From positions 15,927-51,633 of the forward strand of contig NZ_JALKBH010000014.1 in the NCBI RefSeq assembly GCF_023016115.1: a stretch of 35,707 nucleotides of DNA, written 5' to 3'. The DNA is from Alcanivorax sp. S6407 (GTDB lineage Bacteria > Pseudomonadota > Gammaproteobacteria > Pseudomonadales > Alcanivoracaceae). Position 1 is the first letter of the stretch. Each line of letters opens with the position of its first letter. Position numbers and translations under genes: made by a program. Positions 1-8,291 of the stretch are shown piece by piece. The notes under the pieces are model-generated. The model saw only the letters and a program-made list of their open reading frames with translations. It made no database searches and was not told where the DNA came from.

Positions 1-114
1 GCCAGCACCTTCCGTGAAGCCGGCTTCAAGCTCAACAAGGCCACCCATCGCAAGCACCCCAAGCTGCCGGTATTCGCGGCGGAGTTGCTGGACGGGGCGT
101 TGCTGAAACCTTGA
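1..114 (+). CDS. 3' end of an unidentified protein (partial)
   Basis: An open frame runs from the window edge to a TGA at 112-114 and encodes 37 residues ending in ...LLDGALLKP. The peptide is basic in the middle (KATHRKHPK) and ends with a hydrophobic stretch. I do not recognise the family from this fragment. The reading frame is supported only by its being open and by the REP pair that starts 16 bases after the stop, as REP elements usually lie outside genes. Confidence 0.55.
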   Translation, partial: ASTFREAGFKLNKATHRKHPKLPVFAAELLDGALLKP

Positions 115-130
115 AGAGTAGCTGCCCACT

Positions 131-248
131 GTAGGAGCGAGCCTGCTCGCGATCCGAGCATAAGCGAGGAATGGGTTCTGGGTTTCGAAACTCGCCTCTG
201 GAATCCTTACCTCGCCAAGGCTCGGATCGCGAGCAGGCTCGCTCCTAC
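131..248. repeat. REP inverted pair (BIME-like), copy A
   Basis: Two 29-base arms, 131-159 and 220-248, are perfect reverse complements. The arm begins GTAGGAGCGAGCC and ends CGATCCGAGC. The 60-base centre contains GCGAGG...CCTCGC and a short GTTTCGAAACTCG core, like the longer heptamer-bearing centres of copies B and D. This is the layout of REP/BIME elements in pseudomonads and relatives. It lies between the first gene and roxS. Confidence 0.85.
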
Positions 249-326
249 AGCGGCTGCGTAGAAAGGCTGAAAACCTGGGAACTTTTCCGGGTTGTTCTAT
301 CCAATCGAGCAAAGCTTGCAGCTTGT
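249..326 (+). repeat. REP right-flank repeat, copy 1
   Basis: After the REP arm the sequence runs CAGCGGCTGCGTAGAAA, then GAACTTTTC, then ATCCAATC, then two 7-base units (AGCTTGC, AGCTTGT) at 313-326. The same order recurs at 7630-7738. The composite element is therefore longer than the REP palindrome alone and carries a heptamer tract at its right end. Confidence 0.6.
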
Positions 327-371
327 AACCACCGAGGCAAATTGCCACACCCCACTCCTCCCTTTTGCCTC

Positions 372-377
372 TACAAT
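372..377 (+). promoter_or_regulatory. Candidate -10 box of a leaderless roxS promoter
   Basis: TACAAT ends 6 bases before the roxS ATG at 384, and no Shine-Dalgarno sequence is visible before that ATG. If this hexamer is used, transcription would begin at or next to the start codon. No convincing -35 box is seen at 17 bases. The same geometry is seen at recQ and tamA. Confidence 0.4.
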
Positions 378-383
378 AGCGCC

Positions 384-1595
384 ATGGATAACCGCCTCCC
401 CCTCCGCAACTGGCGCCTGCGCCTGATCTGGCTGCGCAGCCTGCTGGTATTGCTGTTTACCCTGGCTTTGATGCTGCTACAGAGCCTGGGTCATACCGGC
501 TATCACCTGGCCCAGCTCAGCTGGCTGGGGGCCTTGCTGTTGCCCAGTCTTATCACCCTGCTCAGCCACCGCTCGCGCAAACACCAGAGCCAGCTGCTGA
601 CCCTGGAGCTGGGACTGGATAGCGCGCTTTTCATCCTGCTGCTGCAGTCCTTTGGCGGTGCAGGCAATCCGTTGTCCTTTTATCTTCTGGTTCCGGCGCT
701 GCTGGCCTCGCTGACACTGCCGCTTGCCAACGCCATGCTGGTAGCAGGTCTGGCGTTGAGTGGTTATCTGGTCACCTTCAACTGGTATCACCGCCCCGCC
801 GATGACACGCCACTCCACGCTCTCAGCCACGAACTCAGTGGCCTGCACAGTGTCGGCATGGCCGTGGTCTTTGTGGCACTGCTGCTGATGCTGACCCTGT
901 TGGGCCAGGTGATCCAGCGACTGATGCGCCAGCAACAACGCCAACAGGAACAGGCACTCGATCTCGCCGGTCGTCGCGAGCACATGTACCAGATCGCTGC
1001 GACGCTGGCGGATCAGGCCCATGAACTGAATACCCCGCTCGGTACCCTGGTGATGCTGGCTGACAATCTACAGCATGCCCCGGACCTGCCTGACAGCCTG
1101 CGCGAGGAAGTCAGCCAGATCGACCAGCTGGCCCGTACCGTATCCCGGCGTCTGAAGAAGAGTGCCGCTGAGAACCTGTCCGGTCCGCAACGATTGAGCA
1201 CTTTGATTGAACAGCTTGGCCAGCAACTTCGCCATCTGGCGCCCACTCTGCAGGTGCAAAGTGAGCTTGCCGTGGACCCCTTGCTGGCGGATGGCGATAT
1301 CTGGTTCAGGGTGCTCAGCAACCTGGGCTATAACGCCATGGATGCCGGAGCCAGTTGCTGGGCCATCGCCTGCAATGAGGATGAACAGGGTTACTCCCTG
1401 CAGCTCAGTGATAACGGCCCCGCCCATCCGGACTCGGAGCGCCAGGGGCTTGGCATGGGGCTGATTCTGGTCACTACCGCCCTGGAGCAGATAGGCGCCA
1501 CCCTCGACATGGAGTTTGGCAACCAGTGGACCCAGGTCCGCATCCGCTACCCCCATACAGTGCCGCCCCGCGCTGAAGGTGCTCACCATGAATAA
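384..1595 (+). CDS. roxS: RegB/PrrB/RoxS-type sensor histidine kinase
   Basis: This 403-residue membrane histidine kinase belongs to the redox-responsive RegB/PrrB/ActS/RoxS family, which senses respiratory quinone state and phosphorylates a RegA-type regulator. About six membrane segments fill residues 15-185. Residues 91-97 read GGAGNPL, matching the family's ubiquinone-site motif GGxxNPF except for the last residue. The H-box [11 protein letters not shown] carries the phospho-accepting His213. An ATPase domain follows with the N-box [13 protein letters not shown] and GLGMG. In the dimerisation helix after the H-box I see no cysteine where RegB has its redox-active one. The frame is open upstream to 171, but that extension crosses the REP element, so the ATG at 384 is preferred. 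The stop overlaps roxR by 8 bases, implying coupled translation. The family call is firm; the RoxS name follows Pseudomonas usage. Confidence 0.85.
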   Translation: MDNRLPLRNWRLRLIWLRSLLVLLFTLALMLLQSLGHTGYHLAQLSWLGALLLPSLITLLSHRSRKHQSQLLTLELGLDSALFILLLQSFGGAGNPLSFYLLVPALLASLTLPLANAMLVAGLALSGYLVTFNWYHRPADDTPLHALSHELSGLHSVGMAVVFVALLLMLTLLGQVIQRLMRQQQRQQEQALDLAGRREHMYQIAATLADQAHELNTPLGTLVMLADNLQHAPDLPDSLREEVSQIDQLARTVSRRLKKSAAENLSGPQRLSTLIEQLGQQLRHLAPTLQVQSELAVDPLLADGDIWFRVLSNLGYNAMDAGASCWAIACNEDEQGYSLQLSDNGPAHPDSERQGLGMGLILVTTALEQIGATLDMEFGNQWTQVRIRYPHTVPPRAEGAHHE

Positions 1596-2160
1596 CCCCT
1601 TGCGCCTGTTGCTTGTGGAAGATGATGAGTTACTGGCAGAACAGACCGCCCGCGCGCTTGGCTATCGAGGCGCCACGGTGCAGGTTGCCCACGATGCAGC
1701 TAGCGCACTGGCGCTGCTCCAGCAGATGGAAACGCTGGACGCGGCGATCCTCGATCAGAATCTCGGTGAGGATAACGGTCTGGACCTGATTTCCCCGATC
1801 CGCGAGCAGTTTCCGCCCTGCAAGGTGCTGCTGCTCACCGGCTATGGCAGCATTGCCGCCGCGGTGGCAGCTACCCACCGGGGGGCCCACAACTATCTGA
1901 CCAAGCCGGCCAGCGCCGACGAGATTCTCGATGCCCTGAATGCCGATCCGGCCAGCCTGGGTTCGCCTCTGCCCGCAACCCCGCCATCGCTTCAGCGGCT
2001 GGAGTGGGAACATATCCAACGCACCCTGGATGCCCATGACGGCAACATTTCCCGCGCCGCCGATGCTCTGGGCATTCATCGCCGCACCCTGCAGCGACGC
2101 CTCAAGAAGCGCCCCAGCGCCAGCGAATATCAACGTGAGAAGGGATCCGGCAAAGACTGA
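1588..2160 (+). CDS. roxR: RegA/PrrA/RoxR-type response regulator
   Basis: A 190-residue two-domain regulator partners the preceding kinase. The receiver domain (about residues 5-115) has the acidic pocket E11-D12-D13, the phospho-acceptor Asp56 in ILDQNL, Thr84 and Lys106 in YLTKP. The C-terminal Fis-type helix-turn-helix (about 150-173) reads [20 protein letters not shown], the hallmark of the RegA/ActR/PrrA/RoxR group. In relatives these regulators control terminal oxidases and other redox-responsive energy genes. The ATG lies inside the end of roxS (ATGAATAA), so the pair is translationally coupled. The length is typical of the family. Targets cannot be read from this window. Confidence 0.88.
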   Translation: MNNPLRLLLVEDDELLAEQTARALGYRGATVQVAHDAASALALLQQMETLDAAILDQNLGEDNGLDLISPIREQFPPCKVLLLTGYGSIAAAVAATHRGAHNYLTKPASADEILDALNADPASLGSPLPATPPSLQRLEWEHIQRTLDAHDGNISRAADALGIHRRTLQRRLKKRPSASEYQREKGSGKD

Positions 2161-2184
2161 TTTATTGTCTCAGCCAGCTTGGCT

Positions 2185-2190
2185 TACACT
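2185..2190 (+). promoter_or_regulatory. Candidate -10 box just upstream of tamA
   Basis: TACACT ends 7 bases before the tamA ATG at 2198, and no Shine-Dalgarno sequence is visible in the gap. A weak TTATTG lies 17 bases further upstream. This could give tamA its own leaderless transcript besides read-through from roxSR. Confidence 0.3.
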
Positions 2191-2197
2191 GGCGACA

Positions 2198-3958
2198 ATG
2201 ACCGACAAGGACCCGGGATTGATCGCCAAGCTGCCAACAGGATGGATCGTAGTACTTCTGCTGCTATTGTTGCCGATCCCCGCCGCTGCCCAGGACAGGC
2301 CGGAACTGATTATTACCGGTAATGTCAGCACTGCCGTGGCTGACAATATCCGTGCGCTGATCAATCTGGATGGTTATGCATGCCAGCCCCCCAAGGCGCA
2401 ATACGGCCTGATCCGCCGGCAGATTCTCAAAAACGGCAACAATGCCCTGCAAGCCATGGGATATTACGAGAGCCAGCTCTCTCTTTCCGCTGATACCACA
2501 GGCCAGTGCGCCATCGTCACCCTTAACGTGCAAACCGGCCCAGCGGTGATCCTTGCCAGAGCGGATATCCGCCTGAAAGGCGAAGCCGCCGGGGACCCCG
2601 TGTTCCAGAGGCTGGTGGATGAAGACACCCTGTACATCGGCGAGCGGCTTCAGCACGACCGCTATACCCGCCTCAAGCGCAGTCTGCAGCAGAGCCTGAT
2701 CAACCGCGGCTACATGGAAGGGAGCCTCACCCGTCACGAACTGAATGTGGATACGGTGACCCGCAAGGCCTCGATTGTGCTGGTAGTAGAGAGTGGTCCT
2801 CGCTACCGGTTCGGCAAGGTCGATGTCAGCGGCAGCGCCCTTGATCCCGAACTGATTGATGCCTATGTGCAGTTCCGTGAGGGCCAGCCCTTCGACAGCA
2901 AACGGGTACTGGAAACCCAGCAGGCTTATCTTGGTGCTGGCTATTTCAGCGCCGCACGTATCCAGAAAGGAAACGCCGACCCGGTGACACAGACCATCCC
3001 AATCAACATCAGTCTCAGTGACAGTCATCGCTGGTCGCTGTTGACCGGTCTGGGCTTCAGCACCGACACCGGCCCGCGCATTCGTCTCGGCATCGAGAAT
3101 CGCAGAGTCAACCGGGCTGGCCATCGTTTTCGCGCGGAAACCCAGCTTTCCGAAGTGGAACAGGGTGCCGGCGCCAGTTACCAGATACCGCTATCTGACC
3201 CACTTCATGAACGTCTCGACCTGCACAGCAGTTATGTCAACGAGGACACCGACAGCAACACCAACGAACGCTGGATGAGCGGGGTCGATTACATTGTCGA
3301 ACTGAACAACAAATGGGTCAGCACCCTGTCTCTGGAGTATCTCCGAGAAACCTGGCAAATCGCCGATGAGGTGGATCAGGCGGAACTGGTCATGCCCGGC
3401 TACCAGCTCAGCCGCATCAAGGCCAACGACCCGGTTTACCCCACCTTCGGCTGGCGATTGAGCGGCAAGGTACGTGTTGCCCATCAAAGCCTCTCTTCCA
3501 CCGCATCGTTTGTGCAGTTCACACCCAGCGCCAAACTGGTATTCCCACTGGCTGGCGGCCGGGTACTGTCACGAATCGACCTGGGCTATACCGAGATCAG
3601 TGACGTTTCTGAACTGCCCGCCTCCCTGCGCTTCTTTGCCGGCGGCGATTCCAGCATCCGCGGTTTTGGTTATGAATCCCTGGGACCGGAAGACGACAGC
3701 GGAGAAGTCATTGGTGGCCGCCACATGGCCACCGGTTCGCTGGAATACGACCATCCGATCACCGAGAAATGGCACGTGGCGGTGTTCAGCGATGCCGGCA
3801 ATGCGTTCAACGATATCGAGGATTACGAGCTGCGCCATAGTGCAGGTGCCGGCATCCGCTGGCGCTCACCGCTGGGCCCGATCCGCCTGGATGTGGCCCG
3901 GGCCGTGGATGAAAACCGCAACTGGCGGGTCCACCTGAGCATGGGGCCAGACCTGTGA
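2198..3958 (+). CDS. tamA: Translocation and assembly module subunit TamA
   Basis: A 586-residue Omp85-family outer-membrane protein. With inner-membrane-anchored TamB it helps insert some outer-membrane proteins and is implicated in phospholipid transport to the outer membrane. The N-terminus MTDKDPGLIAKL leads into a hydrophobic signal segment ending IPAAAQ. POTRA-like domains fill about residues 28-265. The C-terminal half is a 16-strand-type barrel with the conserved lid-loop motif GGDSSIRGFGYESLGP near residue 481, and it ends with WRVHLSMGPDL. The frame is open upstream into roxR, but only the ATG at 2198 gives a signal peptide directly. It starts 37 bases after roxR and overlaps tamB by 4 bases. 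The tamA-tamB pairing is the usual arrangement. Confidence 0.92.
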   Translation: MTDKDPGLIAKLPTGWIVVLLLLLLPIPAAAQDRPELIITGNVSTAVADNIRALINLDGYACQPPKAQYGLIRRQILKNGNNALQAMGYYESQLSLSADTTGQCAIVTLNVQTGPAVILARADIRLKGEAAGDPVFQRLVDEDTLYIGERLQHDRYTRLKRSLQQSLINRGYMEGSLTRHELNVDTVTRKASIVLVVESGPRYRFGKVDVSGSALDPELIDAYVQFREGQPFDSKRVLETQQAYLGAGYFSAARIQKGNADPVTQTIPINISLSDSHRWSLLTGLGFSTDTGPRIRLGIENRRVNRAGHRFRAETQLSEVEQGAGASYQIPLSDPLHERLDLHSSYVNEDTDSNTNERWMSGVDYIVELNNKWVSTLSLEYLRETWQIADEVDQAELVMPGYQLSRIKANDPVYPTFGWRLSGKVRVAHQSLSSTASFVQFTPSAKLVFPLAGGRVLSRIDLGYTEISDVSELPASLRFFAGGDSSIRGFGYESLGPEDDSGEVIGGRHMATGSLEYDHPITEKWHVAVFSDAGNAFNDIEDYELRHSAGAGIRWRSPLGPIRLDVARAVDENRNWRVHLSMGPDL

Positions 3959-6900
3959 TCCGGCGCGCGATTATCGGGCTTTTTTCCCTCATCACCCTGC
4001 TGTTGTTGCTGGTCGGCCTGCTCGCCTACATTCTGGTCGGCACCGCTGCCGGCAACCGCTGGGTACTGGACCAGGCCCGCGGCATGATTCCCGGTGAACT
4101 CCAGGTGGAAAGCTGGCAAGGCAATCTACTTGGCAACCTGTCACTGTCCGGCATTCACTACCGCAACGACAGCCTCAGCCTGGACCTGGAGCAACTTGAT
4201 GCCAACCTTCATCCGCTGACCCTGTCCCGAGGCTGGCTGACCTTTGAGTATCTCAGGCTGGGCCAGCTCAACATTCACACACACAACAGCGAGACAGGGC
4301 AAAGCCAAGCCACCCTGCCTGACAGTCTCGCTTTGCCCCTCGGTATTCGCATTGAGCAACTCGCCGTGGCATCTGTTACGCTCAATGACACGCCAATAGT
4401 GAAAGACCTTCAGGGAGAAAGCCTTGCAGCCTGGCGCCGCTTCCAGCTGGCGCGACTGGAAGCCACCGCCCTGGACGACCTGCAACTGCATCTCAGCGGC
4501 CATGGTCAGCTTTCCCGCCCCTACCCACTGGACGGGCACCTGCGCTGGCAAAAGCCATTACCCGCCAGTGACCAGCTGTCCGCCAGCCAGGCCAGCGGAG
4601 AACTGTATGCCCACGGAACCCTGACTGCCCTGCAGCTGAGCCACGATCTGCACAGCCCGCTGAACATTCACTCCAACGGCCAGTGGCATCAGGCCGATCA
4701 GCAATCGCTGATCGACCTGAGCCATCAGTGGCAGGCACAACCCTTGCCGCTCAGGGACGATCCCGGACTCTCACTTGAGGCCGGTACACTGATCACCCGT
4801 GGACCATTGGCAGACTTGCAGCTTGAAGGCAGCACCTCCCTGACCCGCGTTTTAGCCGGGCAACCGTCGCAAACCCTCGACGTGATGCTGGATGGCTCCC
4901 TGGCCGACCAGACCCTGACCCTGACCGATCTGACATTACGCCAGTCAGCACAGCGGCTGACCGCAAAAGGCATGGTCCGGCTTCAGCCTCTGCAATGGGA
5001 TCTGGCAATCAACGGCGACCTCGATCCAGGCATGCTGCTGCCAACACTGCCAGGGAAACTCGTCATCAACGGCCACAGCAAGGGGCGCATCGATGGCAAT
5101 CACTGGCAACTGGAACCGGGCACACTCACGATCAGCGGGGAACTGCGCCAGCAACCGCTCAACCTGCAGGCGCAGACCCGTGGCGATGCCAACAACCTGC
5201 AGATCGACAGCCATCTGCAATGGGGCAACAACCGCGTCCAACTGGCAGGCAAGGCCTGGCCACAATGGCAGCTCAGCGGCAGCCTGGCTCTGAACACGAT
5301 CAGCCAACTGGAGCCCTCCCTTCAGGGAAGCATCACCGGTCGTGTCCGTCTTGCAGGACAACCTGCCAGTCCTCGTGTCAGCGGCCAGCTTAACGGCACG
5401 GGTCTGGGGTGGGAGGACATCACACTGGATCAATTGCAAACCGAATTCAGTGATCTGGGCATCGGGCCACAATCTCAACAACTCAGCCTCAGTGCCGGCA
5501 CCCTGCAACAGGCAGGCCGCGTCCTGCTTGATTCAATGCAACTGAACGTCAATGGCAAACTGAACCAGCATCAACTGACGCTGGGCTTGCAGCAGGGTGG
5601 GATCAGCCTGGATACCGAACTGGACGGCGCCATGTCGCTCGCCGGAGCTCAGCCTCCTCTTTGGCAAGGCAAGCTGCACGACACACGGATCAGCCAACCC
5701 CATCTTGGCCAGTGGCATCAGCAGGTGCCTTCCTCCCTTTCCCTGTCACCCGACCGCCAGCAACTGGGAGAACTGTGCCTGACGCAACAGCAGAGTCAGC
5801 TGTGCGCCGAGGGCGACCTGCAAGGCAACCACCGCTTTGCCCTGGAGGCCCGCGCCGATGCCATCCCCCTGGCCCTGTTGTCAGCCCTGATCGGGCAGGA
5901 CTACTCCCTGGAAGGCATCCTGCAGGGCCGGGCCAGCCTGGCAGGCAATCCACAAGCCCCGAGCGGCAGCGTGTCCCTGAACACCCGTGATGCCAGACTC
6001 AGCTTCAATGTGCAGGACGGGCCAGCCCCCTGGCAGCTGGATACCCTTTCGCTGGAAAGCGAACTGGATGGCCAACAGGCCCATAGCCGTTTCGTGCTGG
6101 CCACCGCCCTCGGCAAGGTGAACGCCGATGTAAAACATGGCTTCACGCTCGATAGCGCCATGCAAGGGCAGGCATCATTCCGGGTGGAAAGGCTTTCCGC
6201 GGTGGAAATGCTCACCGCCGATCTGCGCGATGTGAGCGGCACCCTGAACGGCGACATTCAGCTGGGCGGCAGTCCAAGAGAGCCGCTTATCGAAGGCGCG
6301 GTGAACCTGCGCGATGGCAATGCCCTGATACCTGCGCTCGGCTCGTCCATCAGCGACATGAACCTGACTCTGCAGGGTTCCCCCCAAGGACGCCTTGCCG
6401 TTGACGGGCAGGCCCGCATGGGGATTGGCACCCTCAAAGTCAGCGGTTATCTGGATCCTGGCGACTGGCCGCCAGCACTGCGACTGCACTTTAGCGGCCA
6501 GCAACTGCTGGTGGCAGACCGGCCAGATGCCCGGGTCTGGGTATCGCCGGATCTGACTCTGGCGGGGGATCTGCAAGGGTTGATGCTGAGTGGCCAGTTG
6601 CAAATCCCGCAAGCTGACATTCACCCCGAACAACTCCCTGAAGGGGCAATCACCGTGAGCGAGGATCAGGTGCTGGTGCATGAACAAGCGGATGCTGGTC
6701 AGCAGCTACCGCTGGGAATGAATGTCACCGTGATACTCGGTGACAAGGTCAACTTCAACGGCTTTGGTCTCAACGCCAAGCTGGGAGGCAAACTGCAGAT
6801 CCTCCAGGAGCCACACCAACCACCCCAGCTCAACGGCGAGCTGATAGTGCTGGAAGGGCGCTATCGCGCCTATGGGCAGAACCTGGCTATCAGCGACGGA

Positions 6901-7422
6901 CAATTGATATTCCAGGGCCCGCCGGACAACCCCGGGCTGGATATCCGTGCCTACCGCAAGATCCCCAGTGAAGCGATTACCGTTGGCGTACAACTGGGCG
7001 GCACCCTGCAAAGCCCTGAAGCCACCCTGTACTCCGAGCCGGCCATGGAACCCAGCCAGATCATGTCCTACCTGCTCACCGGCCGCCCACTGGAAGGCGG
7101 AACCCAGAGCGATGCCAACCGTATCGCCCAGGCGCTGGCGGTGTACGGACTGGAAAAAGGCAGCGGCGTCACCGAAAAGATTGGCGACAAACTGGGGGTG
7201 GATGAAATCACCGTGGGCAGCGACTGGGAAACCGAAGACGCCGCCCTGATGCTGGGCAAGCAACTGTCTGACCGCCTCTACCTGACCTACGCCATCGGCC
7301 TGTTTGATGCGGTCTCCACAGTGATGCTGCGCTACACCCTCACCCGCAGCCTGCACCTGGAAGCGCGCTCCAGCTCGGAAGCCAACAGCCTGGATCTGAT
7401 CTGGGAGAAAGAGTTGCGGTAG
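3955..7422 (+). CDS. tamB: Translocation and assembly module subunit TamB
   Basis: A 1155-residue TamB (DUF490/AsmA-like) protein that spans the periplasm as a beta-taco and works with TamA. One membrane anchor at residues 5-28 (ALIGL..LLLLVGLLAYILVG type) is followed by about 1000 residues of repetitive amphipathic beta-strands. The C-terminal TamB domain contains the IMSYLLTGRPLEGG segment and ends SLDLIWEKELR, the family's conserved tail. The GTG start overlaps the TGA of tamA (GTGA), showing tight translational coupling. The length is somewhat below E. coli TamB. A heptamer tract begins 5 bases after the stop. Confidence 0.93.
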   Translation: MIRRAIIGLFSLITLLLLLVGLLAYILVGTAAGNRWVLDQARGMIPGELQVESWQGNLLGNLSLSGIHYRNDSLSLDLEQLDANLHPLTLSRGWLTFEYLRLGQLNIHTHNSETGQSQATLPDSLALPLGIRIEQLAVASVTLNDTPIVKDLQGESLAAWRRFQLARLEATALDDLQLHLSGHGQLSRPYPLDGHLRWQKPLPASDQLSASQASGELYAHGTLTALQLSHDLHSPLNIHSNGQWHQADQQSLIDLSHQWQAQPLPLRDDPGLSLEAGTLITRGPLADLQLEGSTSLTRVLAGQPSQTLDVMLDGSLADQTLTLTDLTLRQSAQRLTAKGMVRLQPLQWDLAINGDLDPGMLLPTLPGKLVINGHSKGRIDGNHWQLEPGTLTISGELRQQPLNLQAQTRGDANNLQIDSHLQWGNNRVQLAGKAWPQWQLSGSLALNTISQLEPSLQGSITGRVRLAGQPASPRVSGQLNGTGLGWEDITLDQLQTEFSDLGIGPQSQQLSLSAGTLQQAGRVLLDSMQLNVNGKLNQHQLTLGLQQGGISLDTELDGAMSLAGAQPPLWQGKLHDTRISQPHLGQWHQQVPSSLSLSPDRQQLGELCLTQQQSQLCAEGDLQGNHRFALEARADAIPLALLSALIGQDYSLEGILQGRASLAGNPQAPSGSVSLNTRDARLSFNVQDGPAPWQLDTLSLESELDGQQAHSRFVLATALGKVNADVKHGFTLDSAMQGQASFRVERLSAVEMLTADLRDVSGTLNGDIQLGGSPREPLIEGAVNLRDGNALIPALGSSISDMNLTLQGSPQGRLAVDGQARMGIGTLKVSGYLDPGDWPPALRLHFSGQQLLVADRPDARVWVSPDLTLAGDLQGLMLSGQLQIPQADIHPEQLPEGAITVSEDQVLVHEQADAGQQLPLGMNVTVILGDKVNFNGFGLNAKLGGKLQILQEPHQPPQLNGELIVLEGRYRAYGQNLAISDGQLIFQGPPDNPGLDIRAYRKIPSEAITVGVQLGGTLQSPEATLYSEPAMEPSQIMSYLLTGRPLEGGTQSDANRIAQALAVYGLEKGSGVTEKIGDKLGVDEITVGSDWETEDAALMLGKQLSDRLYLTYAIGLFDAVSTVMLRYTLTRSLHLEARSSSEANSLDLIWEKELR

Positions 7423-7426
7423 AGGA

Positions 7427-7450
7427 ACAAGCTACAAGCTTCAAGCTGCA
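7427..7450 (+). repeat. 7-base-period tract after tamB (unit ACAAGCT)
   Basis: The units ACAAGCT, ACAAGCT and TCAAGCT are followed by a decayed GCAACAC, starting 5 bases after the tamB stop. The tract is the reverse complement of the five-unit tract at 7704-7738, so the two form an inverted pair around the tamB/paaI convergent spacer. Confidence 0.8.
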
Positions 7451-7703
7451 ACACGAGGACATGCCCTGTTAACCGGGTAGTTTTATGCTCCGCGCTGGCA
7501 TGCTCTGAAAACAAAAAAACCGTGACTGTCAGGGTGCGTTTTTTTTGATTGCAGGCAGGCTACTTGCTCTAAACAAGACAAGTGCCAGCGGCACCTCAGT
7601 TCCTCGCTATCGCTTGGTTCGCACCCTGAACGGTGCGCCTACAGCGGCTTCGTAGAAAAACCAAAAAGATGTGAACTTTTCGGCCTTTCTTAATCCAATC
7701 CAG
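7451..7703. other. tamB-paaI convergent spacer with REP-flank copy 2
   Basis: No gene is supported here. A T8 run at about 7532 follows a weak, imperfect stem and may be a poor terminator. From about 7617 the sequence has an inverted GCACC/GGTGC pair, then CTACAGCGGCTTCGTAGAAA, GAACTTTTC and ATCCAATC. This is the same order as 245-302 next to REP copy A. It leads directly into the heptamer tract at 7704. Confidence 0.6.
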
Positions 7704-7738
7704 TGTAGCTTGTAGCTTGTAGCTTGTAGCTTGTAGCT
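7704..7738 (+). repeat. 7-base-period tract after paaI (five TGTAGCT units)
   Basis: Five consecutive perfect TGTAGCT units end one base before the paaI stop codon (7740-7742, read on the minus strand). The unit is the reverse complement of the tract following tamB. Confidence 0.9.
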
Positions 7739-7739
7739 G

Positions 7740-8150
7740 TCAGCTGGCCGGCAGTGCATAGGTCCCGGTCACATGGGCGACCATGTCGTCGCTGCCCTCA
7801 CTGAACAACTGCACTTCCAGTACCGCGGAGCGCCGCCCGAGGCGCAGGATCACCGCCTCGGCAATCAGATCCTTCTGCCCCGGTCGGGCCAGGAAGTTGA
7901 TATTCAGGTTCTGGGTCACCGCCATCTCCACCCGCCCCAGGGCGCCCAGCACCGCGGCGTACATAGCTGCATCCGCCAACCCCATCATGGTCGGCCCGGA
8001 GATGGAGCCCCCCGGTCGCAGGGTGGACGGGCGGAACGGGCTACGCACCCGGGCCCGGTGCTCACCGATGAATTCCACCAGCAAACCTTCCTCCGACGCC
8101 GCCGGCAGCCCGTCGTAAATCACTTGTTGAACCTGTTGCGCATCCAGCAT
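7740..8150 (-). CDS. PaaI-like hotdog-fold thioesterase
   Basis: A 136-residue single-domain hotdog protein of the PaaI/YbgC-like acyl-CoA thioesterase superfamily, presumably hydrolysing CoA thioesters in the cytoplasm. The central motif GGSISGPTMMGLADAAMYAAVLG matches the helix and catalytic-loop pattern of PaaI proteins (GG...GP...LAD.A), and FLARPG and the closing VTGTYALP strand fit too. The start at 8150 is chosen over an in-frame ATG at 8177 because GGAGAG lies just upstream of it. The gene is divergent from proS (141 bases apart). Its stop abuts a heptamer tract. The substrate is unknown; a role in fatty acid or aromatic CoA turnover is only inferred. Confidence 0.8.
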   Translation of the reverse strand: MLDAQQVQQVIYDGLPAASEEGLLVEFIGEHRARVRSPFRPSTLRPGGSISGPTMMGLADAAMYAAVLGALGRVEMAVTQNLNINFLARPGQKDLIAEAVILRLGRRSAVLEVQLFSEGSDDMVAHVTGTYALPAS

Positions 8151-8291
8151 CACACTCTCCACCGCACAAAAGAACAAGACTAGCCAACTCCGCAGGCCAA
8201 ACCCACCCCGGATAACGACACACAGCTGGTGGGAACAGCCCTTCTCTCATAGAATGGTGCGCTCTTGAAACAACCAGTCCAGACGATTCCT

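Noticed and set aside
171-383. Upstream extension of roxS to an ATG at 171
   Set aside because: The extension would translate the REP palindrome and its flank; the first membrane helix begins right after the ATG at 384.
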